NCBI GenBank assembly: GCA_025685495.1
Contig: JAJNMT010000270.1
Span: forward strand, 1,550,001 to 1,614,000
Reading direction: 5' to 3'
Length of the DNA stretch: 64,000 nt
DNA from: Huntiella abstrusa
Lineage: Eukaryota > Ascomycota > Sordariomycetes > Microascales > Ceratocystidaceae
Part shown: positions 31,974 to 44,397 of the stretch, piece by piece
Layout: every line of letters starts with the position of its first letter
How positions within the stretch are numbered: the stretch's first letter is position 1
Made by a program: the position numbers and the translations under genes
The notes under the pieces: model-generated
Seen by the model: only the letters and a program-made list of their open reading frames with translations
What the model was told of the DNA's origin: nothing
Database searches by the model: none

Positions 31974-34492
31974 GGGGATAGATTACTTTGATGACGGGCT
32001 TTGTTGGGGAATACCCGCCCGGCTGGGAAAGGGGTTTGGGATGACATCTTTGTCATGGACTTGGTTGGTTTTTCCGGGTTTTTCTTTTTTACTGTTTGTA
32101 TGAATTTATGGCCGTTCATTCTCCTCAATTAAACTTCTCGCTTCCGCAAATAACGCACTTGATCATCGGCTTCTCGAAGCTCCTCCAGTGCTGGCATTAC
32201 ATGACATGATTACGCTTTTCGACTGGTTTGTCAGCCCACAAAAATATCACGTGAGTTTACTCCAAATGCAATGACGTAGAATGATGGAATGGGTTATAAT
32301 CTAGGGTTACATTTCACGTGCATAATGTGACGTGCGCTCTTAGTGCATACAGTCGGACGGGGATTCAGGATACATTTTGACGCATGTTTAGATTTTCAAA
32401 ATGTTGAATGCATGATAATCAGCGACCGTTAGCTTATAGATCTGCTAGATGTGGATATTGCTTGGTATCGGCGTATAAAGCCGGTATGGAAGAGACGGCA
32501 AGCCGCCCGTGGCCGTGGCTCTCTTTGTCTCGCTAGCCCTGGTAAGGATAGAGTACCGAAGAGGTTGGGAGTGGGTTTCTCTGCAGAAGATCGTGAGTTA
32601 GTTCCCTGGAACAGATTTTTTTACTTGACCGACTTTCTTGAATAAAGACGTCATGGAAGGGGAACTGCGCTATATTCAGGGGATATCGTGTTGGATCATT
32701 GTGGACTAAGCTGACGCTAAGTAAGGGGATTGATCACAGGTACACTTGATTTTCATCATGACAGGATTGACTTTGGAAAGGCAATTGAGATATCAAGATG
32801 GTTAATATGGACGCCTATCAACGCCCTCTCGTCATCCCTCACAGGCTAATTGCCTCAGAATATGTACAATCCCACAAAAAGTGACCAACATAATCTCCAA
32901 AGTCATTGTAAATCAACGCTTTTCCCAACCTTCTGGTTCCTGTTTTTGAATCCTTTATATGCAGCTCCATCCTACGACATGCAGCGTTCCTGCGTCAACT
33001 TTGCTGTAGCGCCGATCCAGTGTGCAACGAGTGGTTGTTGTTTTTCTCTCTTGAGTGGTTTTGTTTTTAGGCCTTTGTTTTTTAAGTGGTGTCTCTGATG
33101 GACAGCTGCTTATTGAGCTGGCAACACAATGCTGATATAGAGGGGTCATGGCTTCTAAGCCCTTGGGAGTATCAAGCTTGTCACGCATAAACGTCAGTGT
33201 ATGGGAGTCTCCTTTTTATACCCGTGGGCGGCGTGGTGACTCTCAAACTACCCTCCACTAGTCGTTTATATCGTAGCAGACAAAAATACATGTGTGTACA
33301 TATATAGTCAACGTAACGTGCCAGCGGTTGTGAGTTCTGTATGAACTTTCTGGCGTTTTCCTGTCTCTACTGTTTCTTTCTTTCGCTCTCTTGTGTATCC
33401 AATTTATTGTCTTGTTCGCCAAACGAGAAGTTTCAAAGTCAAACAAACCCGCTTGTAAAGGGTTATTATTGTTATTGTGGACTTCAGACCACGGGACTTG
33501 TTCCCTTTCGCACACTCGTTACCTTTTTGTATCCTGGAACAGCAACACAAACCTCAACCCACGGACGGCGCCCGATCCTCGTTAGACTCCCTCTTCTGGG
33601 TGGACGAACATTCAAGTAGAGCCTAAGCCCTGCTTCAGACTCCAAGTTCTTGTTTCTTTCGTTTGTTTATTTCCTATCCCCATTATACCCCCACGCACGA
33701 TTCTCTCCTTTCTTCGTCGGCATCTTGTCTATTCCGTGCTGGACGCTTCTTTCCGTGCCATGCCTATAGTGGCGATAAATAAGTCGTTGCCCAAAGCCAG
33801 TTTCGCAAACAACTGGACTTCATAAGCCCAGACCAGTCTATGCTCTTACGCCCAATTCTCATTATTGTTATTTGCCTATTGCTTGGTGTGTCAGCTTAGA
33901 GCGATCCGACACCATACACTCTATCTGCTTTTTCCCATTCCACTATCTCCTTCCAGGCATCAGTTTACTGGGTCAACGCCCGGGAGAAATTGCCCTGCTT
34001 TCTCGTTCACATAGCGAGCTGACGACGCTCTTCCCTTGAATCACGGACATTGCCTCGACACCTATATACTGTCGCCTGCTGCTACCACGGGGTTCTAGGG
34101 ACTGCGAGAGCTATTCGATCTTTTTTCCCACCTACAGATAATCATTGTTCCTGATCGACTAAGCCGCGATTTGTGAAACAGCATTTGAAGGATAATCATC
34201 TGCTGGGTCTTTTCACATCGGCTGACGTCTTCTGCTCGGTCCCTTGCCTTTCTCTCCTTTTCTTTTTCTTCAATCTTCAATACATCACGGACGATTCCTG
34301 TGTGAATTCCCTCTCTACATTTAGAGTGTCATTCCTTTGCATACACAGATTCTCACGGCTGGTGACCGTGAAGTTATAGCATATTCTTTCTTTACCGACA
34401 AAACATTCATATTACTCACTCGACTTGATCTGTGATATCGACTATCACTACATCCTTTTGACGCTTAAAAAGCGTCCCCACATTCATTCACC
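31974..34492. other. Intergenic region and leader of the PIN2-like gene
   Basis: About 2.5 kb with no supported gene. From about 33330 the plus strand is pyrimidine-rich with short upstream frames (longest 92 codons at 33341-33619, no recognisable protein), consistent with a long 5' leader of the gene starting at 34493. Confidence 0.55.
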
Positions 34493-36293
34493 ATGCCTAC
34501 TATCGATGTGGCCATGGCGAGAAGCCTCAATACCGATTCAACATTACAAATATTAGCGGCTGGTATTAAACGGTCTATTGTCTCGGATGCCTCAACTACT
34601 GTCACAAATGTGAAGACAGCGCTGTCAAGTTGGGACAATTGTATGAGTGTCACATGGTGCAAGTGAGTTTTTCCCGGAACACATTGGTTTCGCAAAATAT
34701 TATATACTAACCCGTTCAAGATGGCCTGTTATTGGAGCAATTGTCGTTGCCGCTCTCATTGCCATTAGTATTGTCTGGTGTCTTGCTAGATGTATTTGCT
34801 GCGGCTTATCCTGTTGTTGCGAATGCTGCTATTGTTTGAAATGCTGCGGTAACTGTCTTGGTTGCTGCTCCGCGCCTGGCAGCAAGAGAAAAAACAAATA
34901 TCTCGACGACCCGTACATTCCGCCAAACCACAATGAAAACATGGGCTATCAAATGCAACCGCCTATGAAGGCACCCAATAACAACACGTACAACATTGCG
35001 CCCTCCGCCGTTTCCACCTCCTCGGTTCACCCCGCTAGTGGTCCACCTCAATACGCCGAATTCGATGTCAGCCGGAAGGGTGGCGAAGATGCGCTCCCCG
35101 CTATGCCTAGCTGGGATAGTGGTGAGACCAAGAAGGTTTCCCTTGAGATACAGGAGTCCGTGGAGATGAACAACCTGGCTAAGCCCCCCACCACACCAAA
35201 TCTTGGTAGTGTCGCTGCTGCTGGTGCCGCTGGTGGAGCTTTCGCCGCTCGTCAAAACAACGCTGCCGCTGCTTATGGTGGAAGATCAATGACTCCGGGT
35301 GCTAGATCTATGACGCCTGGTGCTATGAGCCAAGGCCGCAGTACACCAGGTATGGGTCCTGGTCCTGGTGGTCGTTCAACTCCCGGCTTCGGAAACCAAG
35401 GCCCCAACCGGAACGGTCCTGGTTTTGCGCCGCCACCAAACAACTTTAACGGTCAGGGCATGAACAACCAGGGAATGAACGGTCAAGGAATGAACGGCCA
35501 AGGCATGAACGACCGTGGTATGAATGGCGCCCCTCAGCAGAACGGCTTCAACAACCTGGGCATGAACGCGCCAAACAACTACAACAACCAAGCTTCTTAC
35601 GATCCTTACGCCAACACCCCATATGCCTCCCAGGACCCTTACGATAACGCCGCTGGATATGGCCAGCAAGCGGGTGTCTACAACGCTGTAGACAATGGTT
35701 ACAGCAACAACGCCGGCTTCCAAACTACCCAAGCTACCGGTTACCAACAACCTCAAACCGCCGCCTACGGAAACGGGTATGACACTGGCTACGAAACCGG
35801 CTACGGCCAACAAAACGCCCTTCCTTCGCCACAAGAAAGCGCCTTCCACTACGACAACCCCGCTTACCACTCCGCCACCGGCCAATCTGCGGCGTCCAAC
35901 ACCTACAACGCCGTGCCCCAACAACGCTCCATGACTGGAGGTTATAACAGCGCCCCACAACAGGCCGTGAACAACCCGTACTCGCCACAGACAGAAGTCT
36001 ACGAAATGCCGTCACCCGACTACGGGACAACCATGAACGCGCAGGCCCCCTTCACTCAACCGCAGCCACCACGGACACAGAGCCCCGCGACTTTCGCACC
36101 GCAACAGGGCGGTTATAACGGAGGAAACGGAAATGTAAACACGGTGGGAATCCAGAATAACGCGGGTTTCGACTTTAACTCTGAGTTCTCAAGACCAGGG
36201 ACTTCCTCGGGTCCCATGAGACAAGATAGCACACCGTCTTCATTGGCGGCGCCGAGACCGTATCGGCCGAATCCGACTTGGACGGGTCAGTAA
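34493..36293 (+). CDS. PIN2-like single-span membrane protein with Gln/Asn-rich tail
   Basis: Two exons, 34493..34662 and 34721..36293, coding 580 aa. The 58-nt intron (GTGAGT donor, TACTAAC branch, TTCAAG acceptor) joins TWCK to WPVIG. The N-terminus has the family motif SSWDNCM, then one membrane segment (about 58-80, WPVIGAIVVAALIAISIVWC) and a dense Cys cluster (ARCICCGLSCCCECCYCLKC), probably palmitoylated. A PPQY motif (Rsp5-type PPxY) lies in the early tail. Residues from about 200 onward are rich in Gln, Asn, Gly, Ser, Tyr and Pro, with five near-perfect GQGMN/NQGMN repeats around residues 300-325. The layout matches S. cerevisiae Pin2 ([PSI+] induction protein 2), a polarised plasma-membrane protein with a prion-like domain. 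The function here is inferred only from that family. Confidence 0.8.
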
Positions 36294-36755
36294 AGTGTAA
36301 TTCTGATGAGCATCGGAGTATTTGCTTTAGTACATTTTGATTACTTGTTTTTGTTAATTTCATGACTTGTTAATGTAAGAATATGCATGACTGTATTCAG
36401 CACGTGATTTGTTCTGTGCCAGGTAGAGTTGCAGATGATTGGCCCGAGTTGGCACGTGTGTTTGAGGATGTGCATATGTATGCAGGTATGACTTGTCACG
36501 GACTGAGGGATTGTCAAGTGTATGCAGAGAGAAATTCTCAAGGCAAGGCAAGGCAAAGTGCAAAAGAGGGGAAGATAAACAATTATAGTAGAGATAAGAA
36601 ACGTTGAATGTATAGAAATGTCTTGGACATGATTTATGAAGATATAATTAAATGACAGAGAAAGCCCAAAAAGAAAGTCCAACGCCCGAAACACCAAACA
36701 AAGTAAAGACAAAAATAAAACAAAAACTTATAGATAGTAGAAAATACCCGAAAAC
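36294..36755. other. Short convergent intergenic region
   Basis: About 460 bp between two convergent genes, holding both 3' UTRs. No gene is seen. Confidence 0.6.
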
Positions 36756-38157
36756 TTAACGAGATGGGAGAACCCCCTCAATCTGTGTCTGGCTCGATGA
36801 ACTACCAAAGAGTGTCGGCGCGTCACCGTCAACAGCGGGGTCATATTCCGCCGTCTTGGGCGTATCAGACGTGCTACTCTTAAAACTACGACGGTCGCTA
36901 GACGGGGAAACAAGAGCCTTGGCCTCGTCTTGATCGGTGATGGACTCGGCGTCGGAATCTGAGTCGTCGGAGGAAATCCCGTCTTCGGAGTCGGGAAGAC
37001 GGGTGTGGTGGCCGCGGTCGTCGGAGTCGGAAGAGGAGTGGCCGGTCTGTTTCTTGATGAAGGAGTCGATTACGTAGTATTGCATGGCGTTCATTATGAG
37101 AGGGAAGAGCATCATTACGAAGACGATTTGTAGTTCTTCGTCGCCTTCGGTCCAACGGAGGGCCCAGTCGCCAATGTGGGAGATCCATGGGCATAGAATG
37201 AAGAAGATGAGCACGACGACTTTCATCCCGAAGAGACTGCAGAAGTAGATTATGGACTGCTTGAGCCACCAGGTGGCTTTGGGGGGACTGCCGTAGTTTC
37301 CGGACTCAATGGATTGGGAGGGGCGACCGAGGGGCGTGAGAGAGACGAGAAAGGTGTAGAAACGAATGAGGAGGATAAGAACAGGGATACCGAGGGTTGT
37401 CTGGAGATATAGTCAGTATTCGTGATATGGTGAACGGTCGCATACAGATACTTACGTCAACGGCAAGATTCAGGAGATACCATGAACACGGGTTCGGCTG
37501 GTATACATCCTTTCCTTTTCCCTCCGCGATAGTCTCCGCAGCTCGTCCCATCAACCCAGCAACACTTGCGACTGACCTCGGCGTCAACTTAACACTGAAC
37601 CTCCCACTAGTCAACATGGCCATAAACACATTCGCCGCGTGAACCATAGCCGAGCCAAAAACCTGCTTGCTCACGTCGAAAAACCAAATCTTGACAGGGC
37701 GCTGCGGCCGCTCGCGATATCTCTTCCACACTAGTGACATCATTGCGAGCGCTCCGAGCGCCAGTTGTACAAAGAGGGCAAAGGAGCCGAGGAGTTCACA
37801 GTCGCCGGGGCGCTGCATTAGAAGCGGGTTCGCCGGGGCTGTTGGAGGGGGTGGAGGGGGCGTTTTGGAGAGCGTGAGGCCGAGCATGGTGGCGAGGGGG
37901 GCCGCGGTGAGGACGGCGCTGGTCGTGGTTGGAACGGTTTGGTTGGTTATCGATGGTGGAGATATAGATTGGATATTTGTCGCGATGGGTTGGAGTTGTG
38001 GGGTTTTCGAAGGGCCGGTTGGTGATGATGTAGAAAGTGAAGCCAAGATGACGTCGCTGATAAGTCTTGTAGAGTTACTAGTGCTGGTATTTGTTGAGAG
38101 TTGAGAGGCGAGTTGCGAGGCGACTAGCCTACTGGGCGCCCGGCGTTGGAGCTGCAT
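36756..38157 (-). CDS. STIMATE/YPL162C-type multi-span membrane protein
   Basis: Two minus-strand exons, 38157..37456 and 37400..36756, coding 448 aa. The 55-nt intron (GTAAGT to CTCCAG) joins NLAVD to TTLGIPVLILL. The N-terminus of about 120 residues is Ser/Thr/Pro-rich. The conserved core begins CELLGSFALFVQLALGALAM, followed by KIWFFDVSKQVFGSAMVHAAN, NPCSWYLLNLAVD, ATWWLKQSIIYFCSLFGMK and LCPWISHIGDWALRWTEGDE. About five hydrophobic segments are visible. The C-terminus is acidic and Ser-rich (SEDGISSDDSDSDAES), a likely kinase-target tail. The family contains the yeast vacuolar-membrane protein YPL162C and animal STIMATE/TMEM110, which promotes STIM1 activation at ER-plasma membrane junctions. 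Its fungal role is not known. Confidence 0.88.
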
Positions 38158-38899
38158 TTTGACGGGTTGGGGATGAATAAGGGTTATGTTTTAGGGTTGA
38201 TGTGTCTCAGAGCGGGATCTTTGAGGGAATTGAGGTAATGACGAAAGTGAATATGGGCTTTGATATTAGGAATGTTGAAAAGGGAATTAAGAAGAGAAAC
38301 AGTCCGGCTGGATGGATTTGAAGATGCAGAAAAGAGTGAAAGAAAGAAGTGGAAATGGTACTGCGTCAAGCAGAAGCGTGATGAACAAAGACCAGGAGAC
38401 ACACGAGGGGCGACTACTGGGAAGAAGACGACGGGGAGGAGAAAAGGAGAAGAAAAGATTAAGAAAAAAAGAAAACGCCTGCCTCATGAAAATCATAAAC
38501 ATGGAAAGTCCGCCTCCATCTTGAAACAACACCGATATCCCAAAATCACATCTCAGACCACCCTTCGTTCAATGTTTAACCTGTTTCATTAACAGAATCT
38601 CGGATACGGCACGCTCTCATCGTCTGTGCAAATAACCCTAAATAGGCTAAGACGGGAACCTTTATCAACCCTTGCAACCCCAGCTTTTTTTCCACGAGAC
38701 CCCACTAATTGGATAGCTCGGACGTGGGCAGCGGCGGTGGCGGCAAAGCTTTTCTAGCACGATGAATTAGTATCCCGGGCGGGCAGATAGAGAACGACGA
38801 GGACCGCCGCCGCTCCGACCAATTGCGCCAATTCCTTTCTTTGTGTGTTTTTTTTAGTTTTGCATTTGTGATTGGGAAAACAGAGAAACGTCGACCAAA
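38158..38899. other. Divergent promoter region
   Basis: 742 bp between the minus-strand membrane protein and the plus-strand mitochondrial ribosomal protein. No gene is seen. A purine-rich plus-strand stretch (38260-38480) is the C/T-rich leader of the minus-strand gene. Confidence 0.5.
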
Positions 38900-39880
38900 A
38901 TGAACGCTGTCTTTCGTTCAACGAGGGGTGTGTTGGCCCGGGCTACTGCTGGTGTCTCGTCGGGTCATTTGAGATTGGCTGGTTCGCGTATGTACTCGGC
39001 GGATTCACTAAGTGATGGTATGCACAAGATTGCGCCGCTGCCGTATGATGTGAATAACGGAATTTCCGAGTTCCTGTCGCCCCAGGCTTTGGATACTGCG
39101 TGGACGCAGTACCAGGGACAGACCTTGGATCACCTGAACAAGGTGACTGTTGGTGAGTAAATTGATGGAGAATTGTCATAGGGACACATGTCTAACCAGT
39201 TCGTGTATTCAGGTACCGAGTACGAAGGTGTTAGTGCCTTCCGCACCCTCGTCCGCACCGCCCGGAACCCTCAAACCGCCCACATCTTCAACTACGCCTC
39301 TATGGCGCACAACAACGAGCACTTCTTCAAAATGATTGAAAACGACCCGGCCCCAATTAACGGAGTCCTCGAGGAAGAACTCATCCACTCCTTCGGCAGC
39401 ATGGAGACTCTCCGCCGCGAAATGATTGGTACGGCGCTCTCCATGTTTGGTCCCGGCTTCGTCTGGCTTGTCTGCTACAACAACCGCGATTACAGTGTTG
39501 TACCGACGTATCTGGCTGGTACGCCTTATGCCGAGGCTCACTGGAGAAGACAGGGCACAGATATGAACACTACGGGAGCCCGTGAGTGGGCGGCGAGTCG
39601 CTCGGAGGCTGAGGAGAGAGTGGCGGGGCCGCAGAGAATGGGGTTGGCTCAGATGGCGCCCGGTGGTCAGATGTCGGTGCCGGTGTTGTGCTTGAATACG
39701 TGGGAGCACGTGTGGTTGACGGATTACGGAATTGGGGGTAAGATGGCGTACTGCGTTAACTGGTGGACGAAGATTAACTGGCAGGCCGTGGATGAACTGC
39801 GGTCTACGGTTCGTGTGGCGGCTCGGAACCAGGATCCGGCGACGTTTGTTTCGCGTATGCGGGCCGGTGAGGCGGCTTGA
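38900..39880 (+). CDS. Mitochondrial small-subunit ribosomal protein of the Fe/Mn-SOD fold (mS42/mS43)
   Basis: Two exons, 38900..39152 and 39213..39880, coding 306 aa. The 60-nt intron has a GTGAGT donor and TCTAAC branch. The N-terminus (MNAVFRSTRGVLARATAGVS) is an Arg-rich mitochondrial presequence. The rest follows the iron/manganese superoxide dismutase fold: an N-terminal helical hairpin, FNYASMAHNNEHFFKM in place of the SOD NH-x-FF segment, SMFGPGFVWLV, and LCLNTWEHVWLTDYG at about 244-258 in place of DVWEHAYY. The ligand Asp before WEH is Asn, and the first SOD His pair is not evident, so catalysis is unlikely. This fits the Mrp1/Rsm26 (mS43/mS42) pair of the fungal mitoribosome. Which of the two cannot be settled here. 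Confidence 0.85.
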
Positions 39881-41127
39881 GGGGTCTTTGGAGTGAGGCT
39901 ATTTGTGTACGTTTATGGAGAGGGAGGAGGGGGTGATGAGACGTGGGTCTTTGAAGACGGTTACTGAGGGATATTGGGTTTTATTTTGAGGCTCTTTGGG
40001 TGTTGATAGAGACTCCCGGCTGAGTTGGTCGAGGGTGTATCAAGGTCTCGGGATATGGCCCCCATATATCCGTTGTGACAGTGGTCAAACGACACACATA
40101 TGTATTTGTTCCCAGCCAGGTTCTCAATCAGTTTTGCTGGCACGCAGTTGTTGCTTGTCGCCAAGCAAGGGTGATGATAGACTCACCCGTGTACATTATA
40201 ATGGAGGCTAAGAAAGTATATTTTTGAGTTCACTTGTTACTAAAACCAAAAGTCCCAGAGTTGCAGTGGATTGCGGCGGTGAATGTACAGCATGACTTGA
40301 GGTTGTGGGTGAATGTTGTGGTGCCATGTAACGTGGTGGGCGCTTAATGTGCATAGGTGAAGGAACTGTGGGATTTTGGGGCCATAGTGACGGGTTTTAT
40401 AGGGTATAGGAATGCCGAACGAAAGGGGGTGTAGACTGATTTTGAGGTGGTACGATCAGATTTGTGGAAGAAGATTAAGGAATAAGCGGCCTTCTTTTTG
40501 TGTGTGTACAATTGTTTTGTATTATGGATACTTGGGCCAAACGCCAAAGGACCTGCTGTGGCGGTGACACGAAGGAAAAGTAACAAACTACACTATATGG
40601 GAGGACTGAAGTAAAAAAATGCACATGGAAATCCCAATTGTTCCGTCACACAGCAGCCACGACACAGACAAGATAACAAGACAAGAGCAAAACGGGAAAC
40701 TGAAAGGAAGACGGTTTCTTGAAAAAGAAGGGACTCGGTGGATACGAGTCAGTTGTCTTGGATGAAGACAGAGAAAAAAAGCAATGTACAAAGTCCCAAT
40801 TTCCAGACATGCGTGATAACGCTTGTAGAACGGGGAAACCTAGTTGATCGGCGCGAATAAACTAAAACTACCTAGGATGAAACAGAAATGAAGAAGAAAG
40901 CAGGAACAGAACTTGAGGGGGTGACCCCGTAGTGTATCGACGAAGTGAAGTGAAGAAAAGAAGTCAAAGGATGGTGAAGAATGGGATATCAAAAAGTAGT
41001 GATGTCAGTGTGTGTAACTTGGAACAACAAGAAGAAGGGGATATCATGAAGCAACAAAGGAAAGAAAACAGAGACCAGGCAAAAAATCAAGTACAAAATC
41101 ATCAAGACAAAGGAAATTGGAGGCCGG
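39881..41127. other. Convergent intergenic region
   Basis: About 1.25 kb between the mitoribosomal gene and the SAM-PH gene. No gene is seen. The sequence near 40500-41120 is A-rich on the plus strand, consistent with the 3' region of the minus-strand gene. Confidence 0.55.
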
Positions 41128-44100
41128 TTAAATCATGTTCCCGTTAACGCGGACTTCGAAGCCATCGCCCTTTTGCTTCATCGCCCGAGCAAGCATCAGT
41201 TCGCGCATCCAGGTCATTTGTTCATCACGGTGTTCCACGGCGAAATGGTGTGTCTTTCCAGTTCCGTTGATGGCACCAGCGGGAGGTGCAGGGGTGTTTT
41301 GTACCGGGGCGTTGTGCGGAACAGCGGAGAGACGTTTCTTGAGACGAGAACCGGTGGAGACACCCGAGGACATGGTTGCGGCAGCGAGACCCTTGGGGGA
41401 TGTAGGTGAGCTGGTTGTAGCGGTAGCTGCGGCTGGGGCTGGTGTGGCGCTGGGAAGGGGAGCTGTTAGGGCGGCAGAGGAGGATTGTTTGTCTCCGGGG
41501 ATCAGTTGGAAACTGAACTTGGCGACTTTGTCTTCCTTGGGCTTGCTGCCGCGACGGATGTTGGCTACCTTGAACTTGGCGCTCAACTTGCTTTGCGAGG
41601 CAACTGAGGAGCAGGCTACAGCGTAGTCATCGATATCCACGTATTCCAGGGTACGAGAGGTACTCTTCTCATCCTTGTGCATGGCCAGACGAGTTCCCTT
41701 GAGGGTGAAGAAGCCTTCTTGCCACTCGTGGCGGAGGAAGTGGGTCTTACGTTTCTTCATGGGCCCCGCGTGGGTGACGCCCTCGGGGAGGGCCGGGGGT
41801 GCTGGCGCGGAAACACCAGGGATACTGTTCAGACTAATGGCGCTGGTAGGGGAAGTTTGCGCAGAAGTCGGCGCGGACACGGGAGTCTGGACGACCGCCG
41901 GACCAGAGGCAGCAGCGGCGGCGGCAGCGGCAGCGGGGGGGATCGCAGTCTCGAAGGGACGGGTCCGTTCCTGGGGTGACCAGGGGTAGTTTACCCGTGG
42001 GGGAGCCTTGAGACTTGTAGGTCCGGAACCCAATGGTGGGACGGAACCAGAGCGCACGTGCCGGAAGGGAGTTGACAGGCTGATGGGGGGACTGACGGTG
42101 CGTGCTGGAGCGGGAGTTGCGCGGTCCTCGACGAGTGAGGGCATCACGGAGAAACTGGGCCGACGGTGGGAAGCACGTGATTGGGAACGAACGGGCACAG
42201 CGTTGGTGTAGCTGTGGTTCAAGGCCATGTCTGGGGGAACGGACTGGGAGATCTCTCTGGTGATGGGGCCCATGTTTACACGGGTGACGGGGACATCCAT
42301 TTCCGAGCAGGGCGTACCGAAGCGAGGGAGCATCTTGTTCCCGAGGATTGGAGAGGCGAGTTCGGCGGCGAGCGGGGAAGCCTTCTCCATGTTGTATTGC
42401 TGGAAGGTGGTGGCGGCGAACCCGGGAGATGTGCTTGCGCTGGTGGATGAGCGGGGAGAGCTTTGGAGGGAGGTGGTACTGCGGGCGGATGATTGGGGGG
42501 ATTCTTCGGCGTTGACTACCTGGCTGAGGTTTGAGCGGCCGACAGAGGAGCGGTGAGCCCGGGAGGTGTGACGGACCATTTGGGGAGGGGGAGCGGATTT
42601 GCCGGGGATAGAGAGCTTGGGGAGCCCGCGGAGACGAGAGTCGGGTTTGCCTTGGGGGAAGAGCTCGAAGGGAGGGGTGGGTGGGACGTCAGTTCCAATG
42701 GGGATTTGGGCACGTTGGAAATCAAGGAATTGCTTGACGTTATCCTGGGGGTCTCTCTTGACGACGTTTGATAGAGCTGAGGCCTCTAGAGTCGCGGGTA
42801 GTGATGGGGCTCCAGGGCCGAGAACATCAGAAGAAGCAACCACTGAGGGAACTCCGTCGGATAAAGGCCGAGAGTTGGGGAAGGGAGAAGCCTGGGTAGG
42901 TGTAATAGGCGAGCAGATGTCCAGACGGGGAGCGGTAGCTGGGTTCCCTGGGTCGCCGGCAATGAGGACGTTACCGACTACTTGCAGACCAAGACCGGTG
43001 TTCTCCTCTTGGAACTGGGCGATCAGACGTTGGGTTTTCTTCCATGTGCGACATTCAGTGCCCTTGGCGCACCAGTGGGGTTTCGGAATGACCTGTTCGA
43101 TACCAACAATGCTGATACTCTCCATGGGTGAAATGATGTTATCCACGGTAGCGCATTGTCCCGGGCTATGGCGACGACTTGGTCTACGAGTCGGCGCACG
43201 GGAAGCCGCTGTGGAAGCCGCCGTGGAAGCCTGCTTGCGAAGAGCATCTGGCATGCTTGGGACGGCAGGAGCATCTTCTATGGGGGTTGGTGGAAGGGGA
43301 GATGAAGGGAGACGACTACAGAGGAGTTTTATCTGGGACCAGATTTGTGTGCGCATGCCGAAGGAGAGAATGCCGAGTTCCTTGAGATCATCTTGCTTGA
43401 GGGTGCCGAGGATGGCGCCGGTGATGTCGTGCTCGATGAACTTTTCGGCGAGAGATTCGTCGACTCCGACGTTTAACATGCTTTGGGCTACCATGCGAGG
43501 AGTCCAAGTGGGGAGTTTTGCGGCGTCGAGTTCCTCGGCTGTGTAGTGGGTGCGGCGGTTGTGAATTACTCTTGGCTGTACTGACTCATCTGGTGAATGA
43601 GATGGAGATGGGAAGCCATTTGTGTATTCCGCTTCTGGCCAGAATACACTGTTCCGAGTACTCGCGGGGCCCCAGGTAGATGGTGATGCCACTGGGGGCA
43701 TTGTGTTGCGCGCAGAGGCAAAGGAGGAGAAACTCCGGTGACGGGCCTCAACCATGGAGTGATCCGGGTGAGGAGTTATAGGACTTAATGATAAGACAGA
43801 GTCATCTGACAAAGTAGGAACGCTCAAACGGAACAGATGAGGTCCCCGTGGCCCGCTTACCGATGGAGGTTCCCGGGAGTAGAAAGAGTGTGGGTCAAAG
43901 TCCATCTCCGGAGAACTCGGAAAGGCAATAGTCGGATGAGTTGACGGGTCAAGACTAGTTCTCGGAGTGGTTGCCTCATCGTAGGAGGAGATTGTGGCGA
44001 GACTTTTACTTCCCTATTGGGAGTTAGTTGGGGATGGATTAGGAAGGAGGTTAGGTTGTTTCCGGCAATTGAGAACAACTTACAGAGTCTAGACTGTTTC

Positions 44101-44397
44101 TACCGGCGGCGGCGGAAGATTGCATTTCTTCGAATTCTCGGAGGACGGCGACATGTTCGGTTAGAGGAGGTGAGTAATCGAGGATAGTGTCTGTTTCGGA
44201 CCAATCGAGGTCTACGAATTCGGTGGCGATTGAATCCGGGCGTTTGTCTTCAAGAGGAGGGGGTTTAAGTTGATAGAATGGATCTAGTGAAGACATGTTG
44301 GGTCGTTGAGGCATGCCGAGAGAGTGATGAAGGTTTGCCTTTGGTTTGATCGTTAGAGTGAAGGGATTGATAAGTTGATGTTCAAGATACTTACCAT
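41128..44397 (-). CDS. SAM and PH domain protein, possible polarity scaffold
   Basis: Three minus-strand exons proposed: 44397..44395, 44338..44084, 44013..41128, coding 1047 aa. The first coding exon is exactly ATG, followed by GTAAGT, a CTAAC branch and a CAAAG acceptor; joining gives MANLHHSLGMPQRPNMSSLD. If that intron is in the 5' UTR, the start is AUG 44314 (MPQRPN) or 44296. Intron 2 is 70 nt. Domains: SAM at about 254-320 (WTPRMVAQSMLNVGVDESLA ... FGMRTQIWSQIKLL), a long Ser/Pro-rich linker with poly-Ala, and a C-terminal PH domain at about 835-1035 (MKKRKTHFLRHEWQEGFFTL ... HHFAVEHRDEQMTWMRELML), interrupted by a Pro/Ala/Thr-rich insert. SAM plus C-terminal PH recalls Boi1/Boi2 and Pob1, but no SH3 domain is visible, so orthology is uncertain. 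Confidence 0.82.

Noticed and set aside
33341..33619. 92-codon plus-strand frame with a hydrophobic start
   Set aside because: It lies in a pyrimidine-rich leader upstream of the PIN2-like gene, and its Leu/Ser/Cys-rich start simply reflects that composition.
42599..43546. 315-codon plus-strand frame opposite the SAM-PH gene
   Set aside because: It is antisense to the SAM domain region, has no family, and is explained by GC-rich codon usage of the real gene.
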